A stretch of DNA of 64,000 nt from Anisodus tanguticus (lineage: Eukaryota > Streptophyta > Magnoliopsida > Solanales > Solanaceae). The notes below the pieces were generated by a model. The model made no database searches. It worked only from the letters and a program-made list of their open reading frames with translations, and had not been told where the DNA came from. A program made the position numbers and the translations under genes. The first letter of the stretch is position 1. Every line of letters begins with the position of its first letter. The stretch lies in the NCBI GenBank assembly GCA_034509755.1, contig CM067544.1, forward strand, positions 16,487,001 through 16,551,000. The letters run 5' to 3'. Shown piece by piece: positions 24,263 through 34,992 of this stretch.

Positions 24263-24464
24263 ATATAAAATACATATCAGTTGTTAGTATTAAAAAGATG
24301 TCATATATTATCAGATCATGAGGTTTGGCAATTAGAAATTAACTACTGAAATTTTATGCTCGTAATCATAATGTTCCGTGTCATTTCAGCACTACATAAG
24401 TGGGCAAATGTCGGTGCATCTCAAATTGTGTGTTTCATTTGTTTATTTCATCTACTAATAAACC

Positions 24465-24530
24465 ATCGCTCTACCTATCAAAATAGAGATAAGGTCTGCG
24501 TACACTCTACCCTTTTCAGATCCACGTTAT
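24465..24530 (+). mobile_element. TS SINE fragment
   Basis: CATCGCTCTACCTATCAAAA, AGATAAGGTCTGCGTACACT and CTACCCTTTTCAGATCCACG match the central and 3' parts of the TS-like SINEs elsewhere in the window. The TTG tail is missing. Confidence 0.65.
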
Positions 24531-24543
24531 ATGTTAAACAAAG

Positions 24544-24598
24544 CAATATACATGTGATATACACTGAATATACAGTAGTGTATATCACATGTATATTG
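24544..24598. repeat. Perfect palindrome, 22-bp arms, 11-bp loop
   Basis: Left arm 24544-24565 (begins CAATATACATGTGATA) is exactly complementary to 24577-24598 (begins AGTGTATATCACAT), with GAATATACAGT between. It lies between a TS SINE fragment and an LTR-like fragment. Confidence 0.95.
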
Positions 24599-24759
24599 AT
24601 GGACTAAAGCAGTCAGCAATCAAGCAGTGCAGCAACTGGGCCAGTGCAGCAGAGGCAGCCCAGCTGCTGTTGGGCCTCTCGGCAGAGGCCAGCCAGTGCA
24701 GCCCAGCAGTGGGCTCTCAGCAAACAGCCCATTCTCGGCCAGATTAAGGACAAGACAAT

Positions 24760-24985
24760 ATTGTATATATGGTATATATATTTGTAGTATATTGTAGTGT
24801 AAAGGTTACCTTAATTAGTGTTATACACTTACCATAATTGTATAGTTAGAATTATGGCAGAATAAGGTTTTAGAAATAGAATAGGAATAAGATTCTCCTA
24901 TTATGGTAATATGTAACTTGTATATATAGCCTTTCAATTAATAAAAATAATCAAGGGGATTATTTCTTTCATTATAGAAATTCAC
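24760..24985 (+). repeat. Copia LTR fragment, same family as 50533-50965
   Basis: Shares TAGTGTAAAGGTTACCTTAA, ACTTACCATAATTGTATAG and CTTGTATATATAGCCTTTC with the inverse of 50770-50965. No internal coding sequence is beside it, so it is a solo or broken LTR. The segment 24600-24740 upstream is unusually rich in CAGTGCAGC and GGCC motifs. Confidence 0.6.
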
Positions 24986-25499
24986 TGAATATGTTATTAT
25001 TGTGGTAACTGATGAATAATGATAAACGTAATTTACTACGAATTATTCATTAAAAAACAAAATGGAGTATGTTTTGGTACTATAAACCGCTTGTGTTACC
25101 TCATACTAGGCTTGTATTTCACTCCTACGTATAAGAGAGGTTGGAATATCAATATTCTTATCAGTTGCATAAATAAGTATTATTTTCAACTAACAAGTAT
25201 ATTCGACAAGTCTCTTTAAAGAAATAGAGGAATTATGAAGCAACTTAAAATAATAAAATATTTGGTAGTTACCATTGTGGTAGAGCATAGAAATGGACAC
25301 TCCTATCCTTAAGCTTCTAATAATCTAGAAATAGAATTTAAGACAACAAAATTAAACGTTCAACTATTTCAAAAAAATTGCCTAAACGGAAGATTTTTTC
25401 TTTACTTTTTAACAATATACATGCAGTTTAAAAGAATTACACACAACTCACTTTCTTATAGTTAGATTTAAAATTATCTAAAATTAACACGTGTTTTTT
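24986..25499. other. AT-rich non-coding DNA
   Basis: Nothing that I can support. Confidence 0.4.
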
Positions 25500-25742
25500 G
25501 CTTTTGGAACTATTTCTCATATAAGGAATCCGCATGCCCGCTACCTTTCAAGTGTGCACAGGGTAAATTCCGCTCCTGTGCAATAGTCCACAATCTACAC
25601 AGAAGAGTTAAATCTCATTAGGCAATCTCCGTGCAATGAGCTCGACTCAGAAAGAAAAAAATCCGTGTTATTACAGACAGGGGGTTTCGAACATGAGACT
25701 TCCCAATCATATTCAAACCAACTGAGCCACTCTTGCGGTTCC
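25500..25742 (-). mobile_element. tRNA-derived SINE (SolS-like)
   Basis: The minus strand begins GGAACCGCAAGAGTGGCTCA with A box TGGCTCAGTTGGTTTGAATA, then B box ATGTTCGAAACC, then a tRNA-unrelated body (CCTGTGCACACTTGAAAGGT). It is not a real tRNA. The 3' end is uncertain. Confidence 0.7.
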
Positions 25743-26028
25743 ATTTCAAATATATTGCCAACACTACTTCTACTTCCCTTAGACTATATAGGAGTAGCTT
25801 TTATAAATTATACGTAATAAAAAAGATATGCATAAAGACATAATTGTAAAATAATTACCTGAGTTAACTCTTTAATAAAATATTTATAGATTTATAAAAA
25901 ACTAGATAGTTCGCTTCAAACAAAAACTACTCCACTATTATGGCACAGTTGACTAAATTTAGTTTCCACTGCGCTTTTTATTTTGAAAAAGGCAAATGCT
26001 AAAAGAAAACAACATTCAGTATTAATTA

Positions 26029-26724
26029 GAGATAAGGGTGAAAAACACTCACCTATTACTTTTTTGTGTTTTATATCTGAATTATCAGAAGTGAGTGTTT
26101 TTACCTAAACTATCATTAATAAGTTAGTAAAACACACCTAGACGTTAACTGGACTAAATGTTTGAGCTCAATCTTCAAAAAGCGAGTGAAGTTCATTTTT
26201 CCCAAAAATATTAGTCAATTTGGCATATCTAATGGCTATATGAGCTGACTCATTTTTATTTTTAATTAATTCTTTAAAATCCTAAGCTCTCCCTCTTCTT
26301 CTTCACCATTTTTCTTCATTTCTTCTTCTCTGGTGCAATTTTTTTTCATTTATCAGTCTTCTTCTTTATTTTGTTCTTCATTTTCTTCTTCTACAAGGGC
26401 AAATCAGATTCACTTCTTCATTTTATTCCCTTCTTCTTCATTGGTATTTTTTTTCTCAAAATGAGGAAGAATGTCTTTTGCCAATGTGGAATTAAATTTT
26501 AACTTTTGGTTCTGCCACATTGAAATTATTTATCCATATGGAGTGCCACTTGGTAGGATTTTTAAATAAAAAAGAATGTGCAGGGCATACACTATCATAT
26601 ATTCGTCTAGGTGTGTTTTACTAATTTGTTAATGATAGTTTAGGTAGAAAATACTCACTTTCGATAGTTTAGATATGAAACACAAAAAAAAATGATAGTT
26701 AGATTGTATTTTTAACCCTTATCT
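26029..26724. mobile_element. Non-autonomous Mutator-like element (MULE MITE)
   Basis: About 696 bp with long imperfect terminal inverted repeats of roughly 110-120 bp (left AGATAAGGGTGAAAAACACT; right TATTTTTAACCCTTATCT) and a perfect 9-bp target duplication TATTAATTA (26020-26028 and 26725-26733). Nine-base duplications with long TIRs are characteristic of Mutator-like elements. The middle is a pyrimidine-rich TTCTTC tract (26295-26450) with no transposase. Confidence 0.8.
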
Positions 26725-26945
26725 TATTAATTAATGTGTTGAAAAGTATATGAGAATATTCTAGTCGCAAATAACATCAGTGAACACGTGCACATACTTT
26801 ATGGGAAGCCATGGTGTAACATGACTACGGATCAAGAAAAATCACGACATAGATCTAAAGCGGATTAGGACCAATGATTTTTACAATTATCACTTTTTTT
26901 ATTTATATTTAATTACTGCAATAATTACCGAAAATTATTAGTATA

Positions 26946-27407
26946 TGTAAGAAATCAAAAGCAAAATGTAGACAATGCTTTGGGAAATTTTCGGTGTGTA
27001 TTGACTTGATGAATTCATCTCTATATACAATTTGCCAAGGGGCACTATGTAAATATCTAGCGACTAAGTCCTAATTACAAGATCTTGTGTAACAAACTTA
27101 ACAAAAAAATTTACACCTCATACATTCTAGAATATACCCTATACTATGTTGTAGATATATGTACACATTCTTGTTTGGGTTTGGCTGACATTTCATGTGG
27201 CCCAGTTTTAGTTCTTTGTTGTTTGAGCCCAAATGAAATACTTAGCCCAAAATACTTTCAGCTCTTTAGCCCAGATATATCCAAGTACACTGTCATTATT
27301 CATCGACAGTGTACCTCGTACAATCAGTCTCATGTCTTCCTTTTCTCCTTGAGTTCTTCACTTTATCTATGGAGATTGAGTCGGAAACTGAGGGCTTCTC
27401 TTCAACA
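26946..27407 (-). repeat. 3' LTR of Copia-3 (462 bp)
   Basis: Collinear with 37395-37814 apart from about 50 extra bases at 27285-27338 that include a 10-bp-arm hairpin. The purine tract TTGAGGGGGA (minus strand, 27408-27417) flanks it as polypurine tract. Confidence 0.88.
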
Positions 27408-27770
27408 TCCCCCTCAAGTTGGAGGGAGTGTCCTAACACCCAACTTGTCCAATATTTCGTGATGAGAAACCCCAGAAAGGGGTTTTGTAAATAAATCGCC
27501 GAGTTGGTGGTGAGATGGAACAAAGCTTAGTGAAATAGGATCGAAAATGAACTGATGAAGCATAAAATGACAATCTAGATCGACGTGCTTCGTTCTTTCA
27601 TGAAAATGGGGTTACGAGCAATGTGAATAGCCGTTTAGCTATCGGAGTGAAGAGGAATATGCAGAGGTGGTGGAGTAGAGAGGTCATCTAACAATTGTAC
27701 CAACCAGGTGAGTTCCGAAGTGTAACTCTGCTTCGGCGGATGAAAGAGAAATCGACATTTGTATAAGCTT
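27408..27770 (-). pseudogene. Copia-3 RNase H C-terminal relic
   Basis: The minus strand carries SISLSSAEAE (about 27725-27755) with the catalytic Glu, HERTKHVDLDCHFM, and HHQLGDLFTKPLSGF near the end, the normal C-terminus of Copia RNase H before the 3' LTR. Frameshifts separate the pieces. Confidence 0.75.
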
Positions 27771-29431
27771 ACAAAGCAATCATAATTTTATGCAGAAAGA
27801 CAGTCACATCTTCTCCAATCATAATCTATTTTAACAAGTATCCAGACATCACACTAATTCCATAATTGTAGCATTTGCCCTAATTTACATATATCACAAC
27901 ATGATTACACTGAATCTTGACACAAAATGCTATACATCAGCATACTGGGCAACCAGATTCAATATAACATTCTCCACAATAACTATCAAACTAAGTATTA
28001 GCTCGAGGAGCCATACATTAAACTCATATAGCTACTACCTCAATCAAATAAGGGCAGTCACTGATAACCTTAGCTACTAGTCAGAAACAATTGATCCATA
28101 TCATGCAATTTCCTTGATTAAGCATACTTGAGGCAATCTTAATAAGTTATTTAACTATACATACCTTAAGTCACCTAAACTACTCTTATACAATCCTAAT
28201 CAAGTCAACTTCCATATATGTGGAGCCTAACTACCAGATTTGGACATATAACATATAAATTAAAAGCAAAACAGTTATGCTTAAGCACATAAACTAATTA
28301 AGCACACATAATGCGGTTAAAATAACAAGAGGAAATCAGAATTACTGACCTTCTCCAGGCAGCGAACCGAGGCGTGTTTCGAATCGTCGAATGCTCGGGG
28401 AAGATGTTTTGGAATCGCTGATTTCTGATTTTTGGAATCTAATTTTTACCCGAAACAGAACCTGGTTTCGGTTCTGACCCGACCCGGATTCTGATTTGAC
28501 CCGAAATGCCAGAAAAACGTGAAGAACAAAACAAACAGCAAAAGAAGGAATGGGAGGGGTTTTTATAGGGGGGGTTTCCCCCATAATGGTCACCCCTACC
28601 CCCTCTAAACTCGAGTTTGAAATTCGAATTAAAGTGGTAAAACATCTGATTTTGGAGGCGGATTTTGAGGGGTGCAGGTCTGGGTGAAGTGATGGGGTAG
28701 GGTTGCGGCGGTGTCAGGGACGTGGTGGCAGGTGAGTGGTAGTAGTGAGGTGATGGTTCGACGATTTTTGGGGCTAGGGGTGGCGGGTGTCGGCAAGGCC
28801 AGAGGAAGGGGAGGGTACGTTTGGTTTGGTTTTGTTTTGTTTTGTTTAGGGTTTTGGGGTTTAAAGGGTTGGGGCGATGGGTGCTGGGTGCTGGGCCGGG
28901 TTTCGGGGTTGGGCCGATTGGGGTTGGTGGGATGGGTGGCCGGTTGGGCCGGTTTTTATGGGCTGGTTGGGTGAATAAAAGATGGGGAGTTGGTTTAAAT
29001 AAAAAGGGGTTTATTATTATATAAAATGCTTTTGAAGAAAAATATAAAGTTATTTAAATAAAAATAATGATGTGATAGTAACAAAACATAATATTTGCAA
29101 AATGCTTAATGCTTAAAATAAAAAATGCGATGTCATTTTGCGAAAATAAAATAATATAGAATATTAGGATAAAACTATGATTGTGATATTAAAAGGTAAA
29201 ATGATAGTAGAAATGCGAATAATAATAATAAATAATGATATTTGAGAATAGACGACGATGTTAAAGGTCTTACCCACTCAGACACACACAAAGACAAAGA
29301 TGACAACCGGGGCACGGCACGTTGCTAAGGATAGGCTCCTGCTTTGACGGCTTCATTCCTAGAGTAAGGAGAAAGAAGACAGCGCCAGGAAATAGCTCCG
29401 ATATTTGAGAATAGACGACGATATTAAAGGC

Positions 29432-29485
<54 letters not shown>

Positions 29486-29559
29486 TTATTATGAGGTGTT
29501 AAAATAATTAAAATTATAAATAAATATCTGAAAAGAGGGGATAAAATTGAGTGTCAACA
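27771..29559 (+). repeat. LTR-like segment of probable Gypsy (Tat/Ogre-like) origin
   Basis: 1.8 kb with no transposon coding sequence, ending AAAATTGAGTGTCAACA, a terminus common to Tat/Ogre-type LTRs. It contains GT-rich sequence (28690-28980), a 34-bp direct repeat (29237-29270 and 29400-29433) and a TA microsatellite. It occupies the position of Copia-3 RT, so its arrival came with a deletion. The left boundary is uncertain and no second LTR was found. Confidence 0.45.
29436..29480. repeat. (TA)n microsatellite
   Basis: About 22 uninterrupted TA units. It would be length-variable. Confidence 0.95.
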
Positions 29560-30150
29560 GTAGGCAAAGAAGTTGTAGGAAGATCAGTGGCATAATGGGT
29601 AGGTACATCTGAAGTAGGAATAGTGGTGTAGTAATATCAGAAGAATTAGGAGAGTGAGTAGGACTCAGAGGTGGACAAGGTGGAGAGTGAGGCTGGATAA
29701 TGTCATCTTGAAGAGGGAAAATAGTAGGAGGTTGTTCAGAGAAAATGACAGAAGGAAACATATGACATGTAGGATTAGAAATAGAGTGATTTGCAAAAGA
29801 AAATTGATCTTCATGGAATACATCCCTGGAAATAAACACTTTGTTAGTTGACATATCAAAAACCTTATATCATTTTTAGGTCAGAGAATATCCAAGAAAT
29901 ACACACTCTTTTGCTCTAGGTTGAAACTTATCTTTAGAACTTGATAGGGTAAAAACAAAACATAGACAGTCAAAAGATCTGAGGTCTGTTTATGAGGATG
30001 GTTTTCTGAACAATACCTCATAAAGAGATTTGTTTTTCAGTATTTTGGATGAAAATCAATTTATGATGTGGGTTGCAGTTAGAATGTATTTTCTCCATAA
30101 ATGAATAAGGACTTTAGATTGAAAATACATACCCCTGGCAACTGTCAATA
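29560..30150 (-). pseudogene. Copia-3 integrase end and post-integrase region
   Basis: The minus strand reads TVARGMYFQSK (30115-30147), then RKYILTATHIIN, SLYEVLFRKP, LSSSKDKFQPRAKECVFLGY and FDMSTNKVFISRDVFHED. This is the part of a Copia integrase C-terminal to the active site. It resumes where 34993 breaks off, with a small gap. Two frame changes are present. Confidence 0.85.
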
Positions 30151-30169
30151 CCCCTGGAAAATACATACC

Positions 30170-30308
30170 CCTAATCTTCCTAATCAATTTCTAATAATCT
30201 TCTACCTAATTTACATAATATTCCTAATTAACATTGTACTACCTACCATATATAATATTATACTACATTAATACAAAATCATAATATTAATAACATAATA
30301 TTCTAACA
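30170..30308 (-). repeat. 3' LTR of Copia-2, truncated
   Basis: About 139 bp match 34855-34992 (CTAATAATCTTCTACCTAAT and AATATTCCTAATTAACATTG shared). The minus-strand start is TGTTAGAATATT, directly after the polypurine tract CTACGGGGGAG. The outer 80 bp are gone. Confidence 0.85.
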
Positions 30309-30992
30309 CTCCCCCGTAGTCGAAGCTGGAGGGCGGTGAATGTTGAGACTGTCCCTAAAATCTTCAAATAATATCAGCGGAAGTCCTTTTGCGAAGATAT
30401 CTGCGATTTGATGTCGCGTTGGGACATGCAACACCGAACCCTGTCCGCGAGCCACCTTCTCACGTACAAAGTGAATATCTAACTCAATATGTTTAGTGCG
30501 TTGATGGTGGATGGGATTCCCTGAGAGGTAGATTGCACAAACATTATCACAGTATACTATTGTTGCAGTCGGAATAGGGCAATGAAGTTCAAGTAATAGG
30601 TTCCGAATCCAACATGAGTCAGATACAACATTGGCCACAACACGATATTCTGCTTCAGCACTTGAACGTGATACCGTGGCCTGCCTTTTTGAGGACCATG
30701 AGATTAAATTGTCACCAAGGAAGACGCAATACCCGGAGGTGGATCGTCTTGTATCCGGACAGCCGGCCCAATCTGCATCAGTGTAAGTAACAAGTTTGGA
30801 AATAGAGGACGGGTATAGATGTAATCCATACTCCAGAGTGCCCTGAATATATCGCACAATGCGTTTCAAAGCATGCATATGTTCTTCCATTGGATTATGC
30901 ATGAATAGACACACTTGTTGCACTGCATAGGTAATATTTGTCCTGGTGAATGTGAGATACTGTAAAGCTCCTGCTAGGCTGCGGTATAACAT
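30303..30992 (-). pseudogene. Copia-2 RNase H
   Basis: A 229-codon frame with RSLAGALQYLTFTRTNITYA, TYTDADWAGCPDTRRSTSGY, QATVSRSSAEAEYR, VYCDNVCAIYLSGNP and HVPTRHQIADIFAKGLP: the complete Copia RNase H with Asp, Glu and Asp residues present. Stop is a few bases before the 3' LTR. Alone it is intact, but it is separated from RT by frameshift. Confidence 0.9.
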
Positions 30993-31620
30993 TGGATCAA
31001 CAAAAGGTTTGCTAGAGATGCACTCAATTTTGACTTTGTGTCGACCGAAGTTGCCGAAGGTTTGCAGAAAGCCATCCTAGCTCGTTCCACGATTTCTGAT
31101 GCGTACTTCTTCTGGGAGAGGAATAATCCATCTGTGTGTCTGGTCACAGCAATCCCTAGAAAGTAGTGGAGTAGGCCAAGATCTTTCATAGCAAATTCAG
31201 AACTAAGTTGTGACATGATATTCTTGCGAAGAGAGTCTGAAGATGCTGTTAGAATAATATCATCCACATATAGAAGAAGATAAGCAGTATGATTACCCTG
31301 ATGATAGATAAACAGGGAATCATCTGAACGGCTGTGCGAGAAATCCATGCGTGACACAAAATCTGCAAACCGTGTATACCAAGCCTTGGGGGCCTGCTTG
31401 AGGCCATATAATTGTTGAGCAAACACACATGGTTAGGATATTTAGGATCTCTGTATCCCAATGGTTGGTGCATGTAAACAGTCTCATTAAGGTGTCCATG
31501 GAGGAAGGCATTTTTGACATCCAATTGATGAAGTGACCATCCTTTTGAGAGAGACAGGCTGAGAACTGTTCTGATAGTTGCAGGTTTGACCACTGGACTG
31601 AATGTTTCCCGCAATCTACA
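30974..31620 (-). pseudogene. Copia-2 reverse transcriptase, frame-shifted
   Basis: Piece 1 has ETFSPVVKPATIRTVLSL and LHQLDVKNAFLHGHLNE (motif A Asp intact). After a frame change near 31420, QQLYGLKQAPKAWYTRF and LLYVDDIILTAS (YVDD box intact) and LHYFLGIAVTRH follow. It ends in a further shift to the RNase H frame near 31000. Confidence 0.9.
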
Positions 31621-32816
31621 CCAACCTGCTGTGTCTTTCCATCACCTACAAGACGGGCTTTATGCCGCACAAAAGTTCCATCAGATTTTTCTTTATGGCT
31701 GAAAATCCACATAGATCGAATTATATTAGCATTAGATGGACGAGGTACTAAATCCCATGTCCTATTTGTAATTAGAGCATGATATTCATCATCCATGGCC
31801 ATTTTCCAATTCGGGTCTTTTAGAGCAGATACTGGATTACGAGGCAAGGGTGATTTTGAGACCTGGGTGTGAAGGCTATAATTTGCATTGGGTTTGACAA
31901 TCCCATGTTGACTACGGGTGATTGGACGGGTTGTTGGGCCAGTGGACTGGACGCCACTGACCGAGGAGTGAGAAATCGAGGGGCCAGTGGGCTGTACTAA
32001 CGGAGTTTGAATTGGGCCTGTTGGGGCTGCCTGGCCCAATGGGCCTGAATTACGGTGTTCAACACTAGTAATAGGTACCGGGCTGTGAAAAAAATGTGTT
32101 AGATACGAGAGCTTATCATCATCCAAAAAATCATAGTTAGGGGTCCCGGTGGCATGTAACTTAGCAAAAGGAAATATTGTTTCATCAAAGATTACATGAC
32201 GACTTATAAAGATTCTTTTGGAAGAAATGTCATAACATTGGTAACCGCGATGATGAGTAGGGTATCCTAAGAACACACAGGGAGTAGACCGGGCTTGGAG
32301 TTTTGTGATTGTGGTGGATGAAAAGAGATGGTAGCAAAGACAACCAAACACTCGTAAGTGATGATATGTGGGCTCTCGTAGGTAAAGCATTTTTACGGGA
32401 GCTTGGTATGATAGATTTTTCTGAGGAAGGATATTCAACAGATATGTTGCCATTTGGAGTGCATGATGCCAAAATGCAGGGGGAAGAGAAGCATGAGAAA
32501 GAGATGTTCTAACAATATTGTTAATTGTTCTAATTTTACGTTCCGCCATCCCATTTTGTGATGAAGTATGAGGACAAGAAAAATGAAACTGAAGACCATT
32601 TGTTTTGAAAAAATTCCAAAACTGTTTATTGTCAAACTCCCCCCCATTGTCACATTGTATACTTTTGATATCACGTTCAAATTGAGTTCGGATAAATGCT
32701 CTAAAAGTGAGAAACGTGGAAAACACTTGTGATTTTTTCGACAAAGGGAATGTCCACAAATAATTAGAGTAGTCATCAAGTATAAGCAAATAATATCTAT
32801 GACCAGAGAAACTCAA
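31320..32816 (-). pseudogene. Copia-2 integrase plus start of RT
   Basis: 498 codons. The integrase core keeps all three acidic positions: YYLLILDDYSNYLW, QCDNGGEFDNKQ and SSQNGMAERKIRTI. The C-terminal region has VFLGYPTHHRGYQCY. An RT start follows (NRTWDLVPRPSNANIIRSMW, RHKARLVGDGKTQQ) and then the frame breaks at about 31620. Integrase would join element cDNA to host DNA. The core looks intact, but it lacks an intact polyprotein around it. Confidence 0.9.
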
Positions 32817-33794
32817 AACATGAGATGTCCAAATATCACATGTAAAATATCAAATGGCAAAAGAGTGCATGAAGTAGAGGAAATAAAAGGCAACTTAACA
32901 TGTTTACCAAGTGTGCAAGACTGACACTTATTTAGAGTCCGTATCTGGGTACAAGAAATAAAATTATTTTGTTTAAGAGAGGCCAAAACAGCCTCTCCCG
33001 GATGTCCCAAATGTTGGTGCCATAAAGATGGTGCCAAGGCAGCAAAACACAGAAGAAAACTTGGATTGTTGGGTTGACGGATTTATTGGATAGAGCTCCT
33101 CCTTGCTATCACATCTCATGAGAAGCTTCCCCGTCTGAAAATCATGCACGAAAAAACCAAAGGGATCAAACCGGACAGATACCCAATTATCAGTTGTAAA
33201 CTTTCTAACAGAAACCAAGTTTTTGATTAATTTGGGAGCATGAAGGACATTCTTTAAAATTAGGGGTGGGTTTGGCGATAACAATTTGCTAGAACCATAA
33301 CCTTTTATTGGAATTGAATGGCCATTTCCGACAATTATTCCATTATCATTGCTCAAATTAAAATAGGAAGAGAGATTAGCTTGGGAGGACGTCATATGTG
33401 ACGTCGCTCTGGAGTCCATATACCAATTTGAATCCGGTGGATTAAGTCCAAGAGTGTGCATGGCGGACTCAATTTCCGTGGGGTGGGCCCCTGTTGAATG
33501 GGCCTCATGCCACTGGGTCGGCTGAGGCCCACTGCTACTGCCTGGGGCAACAGACCCAGCGAAATGGGCCGGGCCGGGGCTGTTCTTCTTCTTCTTGCCA
33601 CCGCCGCTTGCGGTGATTTGGGCCACCGTGTTCTTCTGCTGGCACAGGGAGGCTTCCCGGCCCACCGCTGTTGGGCCGGGCCGGGTGGTGCAGCCCAAGT
33701 CCACTGCCAGCCGGGTTGCTGCTGCCACTATCCGTCGCCTCTGCCGCCTCTTCTCGCCACCGTCCGCCGCCGCCCTGCCGCGCGTGCTCGCCAT
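32813..33794 (-). pseudogene. Copia-2 protease and pre-integrase zinc finger
   Basis: The aspartic-protease motif reads NWYMDSRATSHMTSS; the conserved Gly after Asp-Ser is Arg, which should abolish or damage activity. LKNVLHAPKLIKNLVS and FDPFGFFVHDF follow, as in related Copia. In a second frame WHQHLGHPGEAVLASL and CQSCTLGKHVKLPF form the HHCC pre-integrase finger. A frameshift near 33000 separates the two. Confidence 0.87.
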
Positions 33795-34682
33795 CGTCCA
33801 CCACCGTAGTTGGTGGTGCCACCATTACCGCCGCCACCGGAATTTCGGTGACCTCCACCTTTGTTATTTTCGCGATTTCCACCCTTATTTTTATTGTTAT
33901 GACGTCCTTTTTGTCCCTTATTTTGTTGAGAAGGGTCAAAAAAATTACCATCATGTGAAGGAGTGGCAATCATAGCGGAATTTGAAGTAGTTGAGGCCTT
34001 TTTCACCAAGCCCGACTCTTCAAGAACAAGCATGGAACTTGCTTGATAAAATTGTGGTAGAGGATTACTTTGACGAATGAGAGTTCCCACGCTGCTATAC
34101 GCTTCGGTGAGACCGGCGACCAATTGCAAGACTAAACGGTTATTAGTAACCGGTGAACCAACGTTTCGTAATTGATCGGCCAACACTTTGATGCTTTGAC
34201 AATATGTAGAAACATTAGGGAAATCCGCCATGTCAATGATTGAGAACTCATGTTCCAATGAAACAGCGCGAGAGTTTTGGTTATCCTGCAATATATCTCG
34301 CAAACGTTCCCATGCCCGCCATGGCTGTGGAATCCGATTCCATTATCGTATGCAACAAGTCTGTGGAGATTGTCGCATAAATCCAATCAAGGACTGTGGC
34401 ATCAAGTGTATCCCACAATTCCTTGTCGGCATCGTTTGTTATGTCTTTCCCTTTACCGTCTTTTGGAGGAATTATATGATGAAGAACTTTGTGAGCACGA
34501 CAACATATTTTGAATAATTCTGCCCACGTCGCATAATGAACGGTTTCCATTTCTAGTTTGATGGAAACATGTGTTTTGATGTTTGAGACAGCTAGGGCAG
34601 GGTGAAAAGATGATTTTGATTCAGACATAACTAGTTGTGATGAAGGATAATCAATAATGGAGTAGGAAAAAAAATAAAGCAA
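33728..34682 (-). pseudogene. Copia-2 gag
   Basis: The N-terminal frame (34281-34682) has HYATWAELFKICCRAHKV and LDWIYATISTDLLHTIMES, the Copia gag UBN2 fold; after a frameshift near 34300 the second frame gives MRDILQDNQNSRAVSLEHEF and LVLQLVAGLTEAYSSVGTL. The C-terminus is Gly/Asn/Arg-rich (GGGHRNSGGGGNGG). No CCHC knuckle was visible. Gag would form the cytoplasmic virus-like particle of the retrotransposon. Confidence 0.88.
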
Positions 34683-34775
34683 TTTTCGCCCACTAGGTTG
34701 TACTAGGGAGGAAGATGACCAAAAATTTGGAAGAAATTAAACTAATTTGGATCTTTCCTTAAGCTCTTGATACCA

Positions 34776-34992
34776 TGTAAGAATTCTAGGGTAAGTAGAA
34801 TATTTTCCTCCCTTTATTCATCCTTCAAAGGTCCAATATATACACAATATACATCAATTAGGAAGAGTCAATCATGCCTAATCAATTCCTAATAATCTTC
34901 TACCTAATTTACATAATATTCCTAATTAACATTGTACTACCTAACATATATAATATTATACTACATTAATACAAAATCATAATATTGTAACA
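34776..34992 (-). repeat. 5' LTR of Copia-2 (217 bp)
   Basis: Plus-strand TGTAAGAATTC...AATATTGTAACA; the minus strand starts TGTTACAATATT. The adjacent plus-strand GCTCTTGATACCA is the inverse of the TGGTATCAAGAGC primer site. Beyond 34992 the Copia-3 integrase resumes. Confidence 0.88.

Larger units (their letters stand above)
30170..34992 (-). mobile_element. Ty1/Copia element (Copia-2) nested in Copia-3 integrase
   Basis: A nearly complete 4.8-kb Copia: 5' LTR 34776-34992, primer-binding site, gag, protease, integrase, RT, RNase H, polypurine tract and a truncated 3' LTR (30170-30308). The distal part of the 3' LTR is missing and replaced by a small duplication of host sequence, so the 5-bp target duplication is lost on that side. 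Frameshifts in gag and RT and a changed protease active site make it inactive. Closely related RNase H is at 63470-64000 and related gag at 61333-62212. Confidence 0.92.

Noticed and set aside
24544..24598. Transcription terminator or microRNA precursor
   Set aside because: No U-tract, no adjacent gene and the 55-bp size is short for a plant miRNA precursor; kept only as a palindrome.
25680..25742. Possible minus-strand tRNA
   Set aside because: Same reasoning: the promoter boxes belong to a SINE head, with no closed cloverleaf.
28711..29024. Gly/Trp-rich plus-strand frames
   Set aside because: They arise from GGGT-rich LTR-like sequence; composition, not coding, explains them.
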